DNA from: Halopseudomonas sabulinigri
GTDB taxonomy: Bacteria > Pseudomonadota > Gammaproteobacteria > Pseudomonadales > Pseudomonadaceae
Direction of reading: 5' to 3'
Assembly: GCF_900105255.1 (NCBI RefSeq)
Contig: NZ_LT629763.1
Span: 2,946,001-3,010,000 of the forward strand
DNA length: 64,000 nt
The notes below the pieces were generated by a model. The model did no database searches. It was given only the letters and a program-made list of their open reading frames with translations, and was not told the origin of the DNA. How positions within the stretch are numbered: position 1 is the stretch's first letter; the number at the start of each line of letters is the position of its first letter. Positions 8,387 to 16,905 of the stretch are shown here, one piece after another. A program made the translations under genes and the position numbers.

Positions 8387-9118
8387 TCAGAAGGTTTCCA
8401 TCCAGGGGCGCAGATCCAGCTCGTGCGTCCAGCTATCGCGCGGCTGGTTATGAATCGCCCAGTACTGGTCGGCAATGTGCTCCGGATTGAGAATGCCGCC
8501 CTGATCCTTCAGAGCATAGCGCTCGGGGAAATTGTCGCGGATAAAGGCGGTGTCGATCGCGCCGTCGATGATCGGGTGCGCCACATGGATACCCTTGGGC
8601 CCCAGCTCGCGCGCCATGCTCTGGGCCAGCGCGCGCAGGGCGAACTTGGCGCCGGCGAAGGCCGCGAAGCCCGAGCCGCCGCGCAGCGAGGCGGTGGCGC
8701 CGGTAAAGATGATAGTCCCCTTGCCGCGGGGCAGCATGACCTTGGCGGCTTCGCGGCCGGTGAGGAAGCCAGCGAATCCGGCCATCTCCCAGACCTTGCG
8801 ATACACCCGCGCTGTGGTGTCGGTAATGCCGAAGCGCACGTTGGCGCCGATGTTGAAGATGGCGACCTCGACCGGGCCGATCTCGCGTTCGATCTGCTCG
8901 AACAGCGCGACCATTTCCTCTTCACTGCGGGCGTCGCAACCAAAGGCATGGGCCTTGCCGCCGTCGGCTTCGATCTGGCTGACCAGCTCGCTCAGGCTGT
9001 CGGCATTGCGGCGGGTAACGCAGAGGGTAAAACCTTCACGGGCAAAGCGACGGGCGATGGCGCCGCCAGTGGCGTCACCGGCGCCAATCACCACGGTCAC
9101 GGGGGCGGGAGCAGTCAT
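8387..9118 (-). CDS. SDR-family protein with altered catalytic residues
   Basis: 243 residues with a Rossmann NAD(P) motif (GAGDATGGAIARRFA, near residue 12) and the NAG-like NIGA strand, typical of classical short-chain dehydrogenases. The usual YxxxK active site reads FAGAK, so phenylalanine replaces the tyrosine, and alignment back to the serine position gives alanine. The lysine is kept. The protein may bind nucleotide without classical dehydrogenase activity, or may use a different mechanism. It is divergent from the HxlR regulator and co-directional with the isomerase gene. Confidence 0.8.
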   Translation of the reverse strand: MTAPAPVTVVIGAGDATGGAIARRFAREGFTLCVTRRNADSLSELVSQIEADGGKAHAFGCDARSEEEMVALFEQIEREIGPVEVAIFNIGANVRFGITDTTARVYRKVWEMAGFAGFLTGREAAKVMLPRGKGTIIFTGATASLRGGSGFAAFAGAKFALRALAQSMARELGPKGIHVAHPIIDGAIDTAFIRDNFPERYALKDQGGILNPEHIADQYWAIHNQPRDSWTHELDLRPWMETF

Positions 9119-9156
9119 GCGCAGTTCCTCTTGTGGATTCGTTATTCAGCACGTAG

Positions 9157-9200
9157 GTTCTTTTTAAGAACTGACACGATAGTGGGTTTCTTTTTGGAAC
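9157..9200. promoter_or_regulatory. Probable HxlR operators between divergent genes
   Basis: Two related 15-bp inverted repeats lie between the SDR gene (minus) and the HxlR gene (plus). The first, GTTCTTTTTAAGAAC (9157-9171), is perfect with 6-bp arms. The second, GTTTCTTTTTGGAAC (9186-9200), is imperfect. Their centres are 29 bp apart, close to three helical turns, as expected for two dimers on one DNA face. Confidence 0.6.
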
Positions 9201-9242
9201 TTGTCAAGCTAGGCTGGAGCCCTTGCTACCGAGGAGTCAATC

Positions 9243-9722
9243 ATGCGCTGGGAAGAACTCGATCAACAGCCTTGCTCGCTGTCACGCACCCTGGCGGTCA
9301 TCGGCGACCGCTGGACCCTGCTGGTGCTGCGCGACTGCTTTCTCGGCGTGCGCCGCTTTGATGCCTTCGAGAAGCGGCTGGGCGTGACCCGGCACCTGCT
9401 CGCTGATCGCCTAAAAAAACTGGTCGAGCACGGGGTGCTCTACAAACAGCCCTATCAGCAGCGCCCGCTGCGCGAAGAATATCGCTTGACCGACAAGGGC
9501 CTGGCGCTGCACCCGGTAATCATGTCGCTGGTGAGCTGGGGCGATACCTACATGGCCGACGAGCGTGGCGCGCCAATCGAGCATATCCACAAGGCCTGCG
9601 GCCAGCGGATGAAACCGGTGATGGTCTGCTCGGAGTGCGCCGAGCCGGTTGGTGCGCGGGATGTTCGGGTCGAGGTGGGCGAGGCCTTTGGGGATGAGGT
9701 TCACGCACTGCTGGCGACCTGA
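9243..9722 (+). CDS. HxlR family transcriptional regulator
   Basis: 159 residues. The N-terminal winged helix has the HxlR hallmarks CSLSRTLAVIGDRWTLLVLR and FDAFEKRLGVTRHLLADRLK, followed by a wing with YKQPYQQRPLREEYRLTDKG. A C-terminal extension has four cysteines (ACGQRMKPVMVCSECAEP preceded by KAC), possibly metal-binding or redox-sensing. It faces the SDR/isomerase genes across two palindromes and probably controls them and itself. The inducer is unknown. Confidence 0.9.
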   Translation: MRWEELDQQPCSLSRTLAVIGDRWTLLVLRDCFLGVRRFDAFEKRLGVTRHLLADRLKKLVEHGVLYKQPYQQRPLREEYRLTDKGLALHPVIMSLVSWGDTYMADERGAPIEHIHKACGQRMKPVMVCSECAEPVGARDVRVEVGEAFGDEVHALLAT

Positions 9723-9734
9723 CCGACAAGTGGC

Positions 9735-10220
9735 TCAGATTTGCGTTGCTGTAGCCCGTTTCAGTATTTCTTCTACCAATTGCTTCGTGCTGATCTTCAG
9801 CCCGTTAACACTAATTCGAAAGGGCTTTGGTTCCTGACTCTTGCGTGCGCCCATCAGCCAGCGCCTCAGGGGTGAAAGGCCCTTGAGGTAGTCTTCGGGG
9901 TTGCGTACCCAGATGAAGACGAATCTCATGCCTTGAAATTCGAAAGGTTTGGCGAAGATGATATCGCGCCAGGAAATAGTGCCAACCTTCAGGTGTCTGT
10001 AGGTGAGTCCGGTATCGTCGAGTACCAGCTCAGGCCCCGCTTGTAACATGCGGTATAGCGAGCCTAATAGCAGAACCACGCAAAGTAGCAGAATACTCCA
10101 TCCTGCGAAGCTATCATTTGCTTCATGATCGACCGTCAAGATCGTAATGATCCCGCCCAGAGAGCCAATAACTGCGAGGGAGAACTTGAATTTGGAGATA
10201 GGGATGTTGAGCGTGTCCAC
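9735..10220 (-). CDS. STM3941-like membrane protein
   Basis: 161 residues from a GTG at 10220. AGGAAG lies 6 bases before it, a better site than the in-frame ATG further upstream. Two transmembrane helices (about residues 13-30 and 40-58) are followed by a PH-like cytosolic domain with DDTGLTYRHLKVGTISWRDI and a C-terminal ISTKQLVEEILKRA. The layout matches the uncharacterised STM3941 family. Function unknown. Confidence 0.7.
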   Translation of the reverse strand: MDTLNIPISKFKFSLAVIGSLGGIITILTVDHEANDSFAGWSILLLCVVLLLGSLYRMLQAGPELVLDDTGLTYRHLKVGTISWRDIIFAKPFEFQGMRFVFIWVRNPEDYLKGLSPLRRWLMGARKSQEPKPFRISVNGLKISTKQLVEEILKRATATQI

Positions 10221-10382
10221 CGGGCGCTTCCTGTGCCGTTGTTGGATTCCGTTCCGCAAGTGCGGCCGCTAGCTGTAGCAGATCTGTTGCGAGGGTCACA
10301 GCTGCCGCGAATAACCGGCGGATTGTAGCAGCCGGCACGCCAGACAAAGACCGGCCGACTTGCGTCGGCCGGATCGCATAGA

Positions 10383-10763
10383 TCAAGGCAAGCGATGCAT
10401 CGCACAGATCTTGTTGCCGGAGGGGTCGCGCAGGTAGGCCAGGTACAGCTTCATGCCGCCGCCTTCGCGCACACCCGGTGGGTCTTCACAGGTAACCCCG
10501 CCATTGGCCAGGCCGGCCGCGTGCCAGGCATCGGCCTGCTCGGGGCTGTCGACCGCAAAGCCGATAGTGCTGCCGTTGCCGCAGCTGGCGGGTTGGCCGT
10601 TGATCGGTTTGCTCAGGGCAAAGGTGCCGGTCTTGGTGAAATAGAAGCAGCGGCCCTTGGGGTCGATGACGCCGGGTTTGCAGCCGATAACGCCCAGTGT
10701 TGCGTCGTAGAACGCCTTGGACGCTTCAATGTCGTTGGCACCCAGCATGATGTGGCTGAACAT
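10383..10763 (-). CDS. VOC (glyoxalase-fold) family protein
   Basis: 126 residues beginning MFSHIMLGANDIEASKAFYD, the usual first beta-alpha-beta unit of the vicinal oxygen chelate superfamily, ending in YLAYLRDPSGNKICAMHR. Histidine 4 is a likely metal ligand. AAGGAA precedes the ATG. The family covers glyoxalase I-like lyases, dioxygenases and resistance proteins; the substrate cannot be read from the sequence. Confidence 0.85.
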   Translation of the reverse strand: MFSHIMLGANDIEASKAFYDATLGVIGCKPGVIDPKGRCFYFTKTGTFALSKPINGQPASCGNGSTIGFAVDSPEQADAWHAAGLANGGVTCEDPPGVREGGGMKLYLAYLRDPSGNKICAMHRLP

Positions 10764-10892
10764 GGTTGTTCCTTTTCATTGTTGGTCTGTTTGCCGAAGC
10801 TCGGCCTCGCCAGCGTCGAGCCAAACGCGCTCGCCGTCAAGGCCCATAGGCGCGGCTGATTGGCTAACCGCGCCCATGCCGATGGAACGGTA

Positions 10893-11522
10893 TTAGGCGA
10901 TCAGATCTTCAATCGGCGTCTGGCCCTTGTACAGCTCATAAATCACGTTCTTGCTCTGACCGGTGCTCAGCACACGGGTAATCACCCGTGCCACATCGGC
11001 GCGGGCGATGCTTTGTGCATCGAGCTGCTCGGGGCGGCGGGTGGTGATCTGGCCAGTGCCGCCATCGTCTGTCAGCTTGCCGGGCCGCAGGATGGTATAG
11101 GGCAGGCCGGAGCGCAGCAGGTAGTCATCGGCCATGCACTTGGCGACCAGGTAGGGCTTGATCGGCGAGTCGATGGCATCGGGGTCATCGGCGCCGCGCG
11201 CGCTGATCATCACAAAGTGCTTAACGTGATGCTTGATAGCGTAGTCGACTGCCTTGCGCGCGGCCCAAAGATCAATCAGCAGGGTTTTGTCCGGACCGGT
11301 GCTGGCGCCGGAACCGGCGGTGAAGACCACGCGGTCGCAGCCGCTCACGGCGTGCTCAAAGTCGTCTTCCAGGTTGGCCTCGATAAACTCGATGCCCTGC
11401 AGGTGCGCCAGCTTGGCCGGGTCACGCGCCATGGCCAGGGTGTCTATGTCGGCTTGCTGCAACATCGGCAGCAGCAGCGAGCCGATCTTGCCGGTACTGC
11501 CAATTACCAGTGTCTTGCTCAT
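10893..11522 (-). CDS. NAD(P)H-binding atypical SDR
   Basis: 209 residues with GSTGKIGSLLLPMLQQ at the N terminus (nucleotide-binding glycine motif GxTGxxG), VVFTAGSGASTG, FVMISARGADDPD and YTILRPGKLTDDGGTG. These match atypical short-chain dehydrogenases of the SDR_a5/YwnB type (NmrA-like). These often lack the YxxxK tetrad and may be flavin or quinone reductases or sensors. It is a single gene on the minus strand. Confidence 0.85.
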   Translation of the reverse strand: MSKTLVIGSTGKIGSLLLPMLQQADIDTLAMARDPAKLAHLQGIEFIEANLEDDFEHAVSGCDRVVFTAGSGASTGPDKTLLIDLWAARKAVDYAIKHHVKHFVMISARGADDPDAIDSPIKPYLVAKCMADDYLLRSGLPYTILRPGKLTDDGGTGQITTRRPEQLDAQSIARADVARVITRVLSTGQSKNVIYELYKGQTPIEDLIA

Positions 11523-11639
11523 GGGGGAATATCCTTGCTCGGGTGCATTACCTTCTGTGGAGTCTGGATGCCGGGGTAAGTTCAGCCTTGGGCGGGGGGC
11601 GCGCGCTCGTTGGTCGGGAGGGAGCCTGGTCCTTCTAAT

Positions 11640-11945
11640 TCAGCGAACAGCGGTGATCTTCACCAGCTTGTTGCCTTCAAATTCGAGGCTCTGGTAGTTG
11701 CCGGAAATGTTGTAGATCCATTCTTCGATATTCATTACGCGCACGCGATCACCCACCTGCAGCCGATCAACGTAGCCGATCACCTCGCGGGAGACAGGTT
11801 CGCCGCAGGCCTGCAGCACCTTGATCTTGAGGTCGCCTTCATCCACCAGGTTGGTGCCGCAGCGCAGGGCGTAGGCGTTCATGCTGCCCAGCAGAGCGGC
11901 GAGAGTCATACAGCTAGAGATCAGGAAACGGCGGGACAGTAACAT
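11640..11945 (-). CDS. DUF2845 periplasmic protein
   Basis: 101 residues from the ATG at 11945. A cleavable signal peptide (LLSRRFLISSCMTLAALLGS, then an AYA cleavage site) is followed by LRCGTNLVDEGDLKIKVLQA and a GEPVSRE turn, typical of the DUF2845 family. The mature part has two conserved cysteines (LRCG, QACG) that could pair in the periplasm. Function unknown. Confidence 0.8.
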   Translation of the reverse strand: MLLSRRFLISSCMTLAALLGSMNAYALRCGTNLVDEGDLKIKVLQACGEPVSREVIGYVDRLQVGDRVRVMNIEEWIYNISGNYQSLEFEGNKLVKITAVR

Positions 11946-12064
11946 GGCAGAGGCCTCGGTATCGGCAAGGAATGCCTTGATATTCCCACCGGGCGGCGGG
12001 ATACACAAGGCAGCCGACACATCAGGCCACAGCGGCGGCCAGGGCGGCCGCCGCGGCGAGCAGG

Positions 12065-12985
12065 TTACGCCGAGGCTTCGGCCTCGTAGTTGGCGTAGGA
12101 GTGCTTGAGGGTGGCGTGGTTGAGCAGCATCTCGGCCTTGAGCACTTCACCGCTGGCGTCATAGATGCGCGACAGCACCCAGTAAGACTCGGTGCGTTTG
12201 CTCTCTGACAGCGCGACCACTTCGCGGCGGATCAGGTAGTCCTCACCGACAAACAGCGGGCCGTCGATCATGCGGATTTCCTGATCGGCAAACAGGCCAA
12301 TGACCGGCTGCTTGACGGGAAATTCGGCGTCCTTGCTGGTGTATTCCGCCAGTACGCTGACCATTTCGGTCGGGATGATGGCGCGGCCCCACGGGGTGCT
12401 GCTGGCGTCGGAGTACCAGCTGGAATTTTCGGTGATGCCTTCCAGCTTCTGATTCAGCGAAAACGGGTAAAGGTTGCCCATGTGCTGATCCGGGTCCATG
12501 CGCACTTTCTCATCGGCCGCACCCTTCATGCCCACATGCAGGTCAGCCAGAATCACCAGTTTCTCTGGCGCGCGCAGCTTGGCCATGCGCTCGTACAGCA
12601 GGCTTTCACCCGGTGCGGCGCCCAGGCTGGCGCTGGCTTCCAGTACCGGCGTGCCGTCGGCCTTTTCGGCCCAGCAGCGCACGCGCGTCGCGCCTGGCGC
12701 GGGGCGTTCAACAAAGGCGCGCAGCTGCTCGCCCTCGACCACCATGTTCTGGAAGTGCGACGAAAAACAGCCGCGCTCGAACCAGGCCTGACCCCAGATC
12801 TCGACCAGCATGGGAGCAAACATACTGAAGTGGGTAGGGCCTTCAATCGGCCCGGCGCGAAAGCCCAGCTTCTCGGCCATGCTGTCGTCGTGGATCGAGG
12901 TATGGCCGCTGTATTCCTGATCGGCCAGCATCTGTTTCGGCTCGCGCAGCGGGCCGCAGAGGTAGAGCGGGGTATCAAAACTCAT
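12065..12985 (-). CDS. Hotdog-fold (MaoC-like) protein, unknown substrate
   Basis: 306 residues from the ATG at 12985, which has AGGAG 6 bases upstream; an in-frame TTG two codons earlier is less likely. The N-terminal half (SGHTSIHDDSMAEKLGFRAG, PIEGPTHFSMFAPML) and the C-terminal half (FVGEDYLIRREVVALSESKR) look like two hotdog domains of the MaoC/FAS1B-like acyl-dehydratase type. No clear catalytic Asp-His pair was identified. It starts 34 bases after the nitronate-monooxygenase-like gene on the same strand, so the two probably share a transcript and an acyl-CoA-related substrate; that is inference. Confidence 0.6.
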   Translation of the reverse strand: MSFDTPLYLCGPLREPKQMLADQEYSGHTSIHDDSMAEKLGFRAGPIEGPTHFSMFAPMLVEIWGQAWFERGCFSSHFQNMVVEGEQLRAFVERPAPGATRVRCWAEKADGTPVLEASASLGAAPGESLLYERMAKLRAPEKLVILADLHVGMKGAADEKVRMDPDQHMGNLYPFSLNQKLEGITENSSWYSDASSTPWGRAIIPTEMVSVLAEYTSKDAEFPVKQPVIGLFADQEIRMIDGPLFVGEDYLIRREVVALSESKRTESYWVLSRIYDASGEVLKAEMLLNHATLKHSYANYEAEASA

Positions 12986-13019
12986 GGGCAACTCCTGTCA
13001 GTGAAAAGGTGAAAGCGGC

Positions 13020-13994
13020 TCAGCGCAGCATGCCGGCCAGGCGTTCGCGGATGATGCCCTCGGCCTCGTTCATGATGCGCTGCACCAGCTCGGCTACCGT
13101 GGGAATATCGTTGATCAGGCCAGCCACCATGCCGCAGGACCAGGCGCCGGCATCCATCTCGCCGGTTTTCATGATTTTCGGATACACGCCGGCCACTTCA
13201 TCGACGATGTCTTCAAACTTCAGGTCGGCGCCCAGACGACGCTCTTTCTCCAGTAGGCGCTCGACCGCATCGTTGACCATCACGCGCTCGGTGTTGCGCA
13301 GTGGGCGCATGACCAGGCGGGTATCCAATTCGCTGGCGGCGACGATGGCGGCCTTCACGTTCTGGTGAACCGGCGCTTCCTGGGTGGCAATGAAGCGGGT
13401 GCCCATGTTCATGCCCTCGGCGCCCAAGGCGAGCGCGGCAGCCAGCGAGCGGCCATCGGCCATGCCGCCGGAGGCGACAAAGGGAATGCTCAGCTCCTCT
13501 GCGGCGCGGGGCAGCAGAATGAAGTTGGGCACATCGTCTTCACCGGGGTGGCCGCCACACTCAAAGCCGTCCACGCTCACCGCATCGCAGCCAATGGCCT
13601 CAGCCTTGAGGGCGTGACGCACGGCGGTGCACTTGTGAATGACCTTGATGCCGTTCTCGTTGAGGATCGGCAGCCATTTGGCCGGGTTGTTGCCAGCGGT
13701 TTCCACGGCTTTCACGCCGCCCTTGATGATGGCGTCGATATAGCCGGGGTAGTCGGGCTGTTTTACCGACGGCAGAAAGGTCAGATTGACGCCAAAGGGC
13801 TTGTCGGTCATCTCGCGGCAACGGCGAATCTCGTTCGCCAGAGCTTCCGGGTTGGGCTGGGTCAGCGCAGTGATCATGCCCAGGCCGCCGGCATTGGCCA
13901 CGGCGGCGGTCAGCTCGGCGTAGCCAACATGGTGCATACCGCCCTGAATGATCGGGTGTTCAATACCAAAGAGTTCTGTGATGCGGGTTTTCAT
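13020..13994 (-). CDS. Nitronate monooxygenase-like flavin oxidoreductase
   Basis: 324 residues from the ATG at 13994. A TIM-barrel FMN enzyme of the 2-nitropropane dioxygenase/enoyl reductase FabK-like family. IEHPIIQGGMHHVG, NAGGLGMITALT, DGFECGGHPGEDDV (with the conserved histidine), SGGMADGRSLAAALALGAEG and NMGTRFIATQEA are the expected phosphate- and flavin-binding segments. Close relatives include nitronate monooxygenases and bile-acid or steroid enoyl reductases. It leads a two-gene unit with the hotdog protein. Confidence 0.88.
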   Translation of the reverse strand: MKTRITELFGIEHPIIQGGMHHVGYAELTAAVANAGGLGMITALTQPNPEALANEIRRCREMTDKPFGVNLTFLPSVKQPDYPGYIDAIIKGGVKAVETAGNNPAKWLPILNENGIKVIHKCTAVRHALKAEAIGCDAVSVDGFECGGHPGEDDVPNFILLPRAAEELSIPFVASGGMADGRSLAAALALGAEGMNMGTRFIATQEAPVHQNVKAAIVAASELDTRLVMRPLRNTERVMVNDAVERLLEKERRLGADLKFEDIVDEVAGVYPKIMKTGEMDAGAWSCGMVAGLINDIPTVAELVQRIMNEAEGIIRERLAGMLR

Positions 13995-14243
13995 GGTCTG
14001 GATGCCTCGCCTTGGCACGCGTCTGTATCGGGTGCCGGATTGTGTAACCGGGTGGTGTACCCAGCTGTTTGAAAATTAACCGGTCGAGTTTAGGCGCGGC
14101 GGCCAGAGCGGGCAAATGGTCGGTGGTGTGTTATTCATGCAGCTTATGGCCGCGCGCTTGGGCTATGCCGCGCTGCCGGCAAGGGGCCGCTTGCGGCTAT
14201 CATGGGTGTTTACCAGATCATTGCCGCCCACAGGATTCGCCCT

Positions 14244-14591
14244 ATGCAACTGCTGAAAACCCTCTGTCTTCTGGCCCTAACCGTGCTGCTCACTGCCTGC
14301 GGCGGTCATGACTTTGAGGGTGTGTATGAGAGTCGTGCGGGCTCTGACAACGATGCGCTCAACTCCATCGCGGAGCTGGTGGGTGGCGAGAAGCTGGTGA
14401 TTGGCTCGGATTACATCGAAACCCAGGGCAAACGCACCGAGTTTGATGACATCTTCGAGCGTGAATCTGCCGGCGAACGCTATCTGGTATTCAAAACCGG
14501 CGAGCATGAGGAAGTGTGGCGAGTGGTGGATGACCGCACCCTGATGAAGGGCGCCGGGCTGGTCAACATCAAACTGATACGGCTGCCCTGA
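14244..14591 (+). CDS. Small lipoprotein, unknown function
   Basis: 115 residues from the ATG at 14244. MQLLKTLCLLALTVLLTAC is a signal peptide with lipobox L-T-A-C (Cys19). The mature chain GGHDFEGVYESRAGSDND and WRVVDDRTLMKGAGLVNIKL is beta-rich. It is probably an outer-membrane or periplasmic lipoprotein; I do not recognise the family. The MFS transporter gene begins 34 bases downstream. Confidence 0.75.
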   Translation: MQLLKTLCLLALTVLLTACGGHDFEGVYESRAGSDNDALNSIAELVGGEKLVIGSDYIETQGKRTEFDDIFERESAGERYLVFKTGEHEEVWRVVDDRTLMKGAGLVNIKLIRLP

Positions 14592-14625
14592 CAGCGGCCG
14601 CGGCTACCCCATAACCAAGAGAGTC

Positions 14626-15864
14626 ATGATGTCCTCTAGCACGCAGCGCCCCAACATGGTGATCACCGTGTTGTGCGGCACCCTTACTTCCCTGGTGGTG
14701 ATCGGTTTTGCGCGCCTGGCCTACGGCGTGATTCTACCCTCCATGCGCAGCGACTTGGGGTTCTCATACCAGCAGGCCGGCTTGCTCAGCACAGTGGCGG
14801 CGCTGTCGTACGTGTGCTTCGTGCTAGCCGGCGGGCTGGCGGCGGCGCGCTGGGGCGCCAGGGCCTCTATTTTGTTTGGCATGCTGCTGGTGGCAGTGGG
14901 CTTTACCGGGCTGACAGTGGCAAGCCACTTTTGGCTGATCGCCTTACTGATGGCCCTGCTGGGGATTGGCGCCGCGTTTGCCTTCGCACCCATGATCGCC
15001 CTGCTGGCCGCCTGGTTTCCGGACCACCGCGGCCTGGTGATCGGCTGCATGAGCAGCGGTGTGGGTATCAGCGTACTTGTGACCGGCCTGCTGGTGCCGC
15101 AGCTGTTTGCCCTCTTTGGCGAGCAGGGCTGGCGCGTGAGCTGGGGCGTGTTTGCCGCTATCGCCTTCGCCGTCAGCGCCATCATCGCGTTGTTTGTGAA
15201 GAACCCGCCGCAGAGTGCGGCCAGCGAGCGCGGCCCGGTCCCGGCCGATGAAAAGTGGCTGATCTACCGTAACCCGCGCGTTCTCATTGTTGCCGCCACC
15301 TACGGCATCATCGGCCTGGGCTACATCGTACAGACCGTGTTCATGGTCAGCTTTATGGTCGAAAGCGGCTTCAGCGAAGCCCTGGCCGGACGCTATGTCG
15401 CCATGATGGGGCTGCTGTCGATCTTTGCCGGGCCGCTGTGGGGTTGGGTGTCGGATTTCTGGGGCCGGGGCAACGCGCTGGCGATCGCGCTGTTTCTGGT
15501 GATTGTGGCGGTCGGCTTGCCGTTGATTGGTCAGACCAAGACTTATTTCTTCTGCCATTATCTGCTGGTCGGGCTGTCGCTCAACGGCGTCTTCTCGATG
15601 ATCCAGACCAGCGCGACCGACCAGGTCGCCCCGCGCTACATCCCCATCGCCTTCAGCTTTGCCACCCTGTTCTTTGCCGTGGGCCAGTTTCTGGGCCCGG
15701 CCATCGCCGGCTGGCTGATTGAAACCACTGAAGGCTTTACAGCCGCCTTCAGCTTTACCGTGGTGGTGCTGTCGGTCGGCTTTGGACTGGCGTTACTGAT
15801 CCGTCGCTTTCCCAAGACGCTGGCGGTGGGGGAGCCTTCTGAAGCGGCGGTGCCTGACCGCTAG
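14626..15864 (+). CDS. MFS transporter, YbfB/YjiJ-like
   Basis: 412 residues with twelve predicted membrane helices. VVIGFARLAYGVILPSM in helix 1, the loop GGLAAARWGARASILFG (MFS motif A-like) and WFPDHRGLVIGCMSSGVGIS in helix 5 match the YbfB/YjiJ major facilitator subgroup. It has a second half-copy motif at GPLWGWVSDFWGRGNA. Substrate unknown. A second ATG one codon later is equally placed relative to the AGAGAG ribosome site. Confidence 0.88.
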   Translation: MMSSSTQRPNMVITVLCGTLTSLVVIGFARLAYGVILPSMRSDLGFSYQQAGLLSTVAALSYVCFVLAGGLAAARWGARASILFGMLLVAVGFTGLTVASHFWLIALLMALLGIGAAFAFAPMIALLAAWFPDHRGLVIGCMSSGVGISVLVTGLLVPQLFALFGEQGWRVSWGVFAAIAFAVSAIIALFVKNPPQSAASERGPVPADEKWLIYRNPRVLIVAATYGIIGLGYIVQTVFMVSFMVESGFSEALAGRYVAMMGLLSIFAGPLWGWVSDFWGRGNALAIALFLVIVAVGLPLIGQTKTYFFCHYLLVGLSLNGVFSMIQTSATDQVAPRYIPIAFSFATLFFAVGQFLGPAIAGWLIETTEGFTAAFSFTVVVLSVGFGLALLIRRFPKTLAVGEPSEAAVPDR

Positions 15865-15891
15865 CCAGTGGCGCCCTGACCTGCGCCGTGT

Positions 15892-16692
15892 CTAGGCCGG
15901 GGTGGCGACGAGGAGCGGATTGCTGCGCTCCTCATCGCGCAGGCTGAGCACCTCGTAACCGGTCGCGGTCACCGCGAGGGTGTGCTCCCATTGGGCGGAA
16001 AGCTTTTTGTCGGCGGTGACTACCGTCCAGCCATCCTTCTTCAGCTTCACCTTGGCCTTGCCCTGATTGATCATCGGCTCGATGGTAAAGGTCATGCCCT
16101 CGCGCAGTACCAGGCCCTTGCCCTTCTGGCCGAAGTGCATCACCTCCGGCGCTTCATGCATCTCGCGGCCAATGCCGTGGCCGCAGTAGTCGCGCACTAT
16201 GCTGTAGCCGTGCTTTTCGGCGTGCCGCTGTATGGCGTTGCCGACATCGCCCAGGGTGGCACCGGGGCGCACCACCTTGATGCCCTCCCACATGGCCTCG
16301 TAGGTTTTGTCGACCAGACGGCGTGCCAGCGGGTGCACTTCGCCCAGCAGGTACATCTTGCTTGAGTCGGCAATAAAGCCGCCTTTCTCCAGGGTTATGT
16401 CCAGGTTGACGATATCGCCGGACTTCAGCAGCTGGGTTGGCGAGGGCATGCCGTGGCACACCACGTGGTTGATCGAGCAGTTGAGCACGTAGGGATAGTC
16501 GTACTGGCCCTTGCTCGCCGGGCGCGCGCCCAGCTGCTCGACGATAAAACGCTCGGTGAGATCGTTGATCTGCATGGTCGAGAGTCCGACCTTTACCTGG
16601 CCATCCAGGTAGGCAAAGACTGAGGCCAGCAGCCGGCCGGCCTCGCGCATCAGCGCGAGCTCGGCCTCTGTCTTGACGATGACCTCAGACAT
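15892..16692 (-). CDS. map: Type I methionine aminopeptidase
   Basis: 266 residues. Removes the N-terminal methionine from nascent proteins. The five metal ligands are visible: the two aspartates in NLDITLEKGGFIADSSK, histidine in GHGIGREMHEAPEV, glutamate in TFTIEPM and glutamate in AQWEHTLAVT. The ATG at 16692 overlaps the stop of the ParD-like gene by 8 bases, so translation may be coupled. It is not next to rpsB-tsf, so it may be a second map copy in the genome; that cannot be told from this window. Confidence 0.93.
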   Translation of the reverse strand: MSEVIVKTEAELALMREAGRLLASVFAYLDGQVKVGLSTMQINDLTERFIVEQLGARPASKGQYDYPYVLNCSINHVVCHGMPSPTQLLKSGDIVNLDITLEKGGFIADSSKMYLLGEVHPLARRLVDKTYEAMWEGIKVVRPGATLGDVGNAIQRHAEKHGYSIVRDYCGHGIGREMHEAPEVMHFGQKGKGLVLREGMTFTIEPMINQGKAKVKLKKDGWTVVTADKKLSAQWEHTLAVTATGYEVLSLRDEERSNPLLVATPA

Positions 16693-16891
16693 TCGCCACC
16701 TGCCGTAGGTCAACCTCAGCCTGCTTCATCTGCTCGGCCATCAGCTGCGTGTAAGACAGTCCCGGATTGGCTTCAGCCAGCATGCCGACGCGCATCCAGA
16801 ACTCGGCCTGTGCGTTGATCGAGCGCACCATCACCGCGCTGGCTTTGCGCACCTCTTCGTGCAGATCGTCGTTGATTTTTACAATGCCCAT
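16685..16891 (-). CDS. ParD-like antitoxin-type protein
   Basis: 68 residues from the ATG at 16891. VKINDDLHEEVRKASAVMVR followed by SINAQAEFWMRVGMLAEANP matches the ParD-like (PF11903-type) ribbon-helix-helix family. No toxin gene adjoins it; the partner is map, which overlaps it by 8 bases. A tandem palindrome lies 15-38 bases upstream of its start, so autoregulation of the pair is likely. I recall ParD-like genes next to map in other proteobacteria, so the pairing may be a conserved unit and not a classical toxin-antitoxin module. Confidence 0.75.
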   Translation of the reverse strand: MGIVKINDDLHEEVRKASAVMVRSINAQAEFWMRVGMLAEANPGLSYTQLMAEQMKQAEVDLRQVANV

Positions 16892-16905
16892 GGCAATACC
16901 TGAAT

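Noticed and set aside
16685..16891. Classical ParDE toxin-antitoxin module
   Set aside because: No ParE/RelE-like toxin gene lies on either side; the partner is map on one side and an ABM-domain gene on the other.
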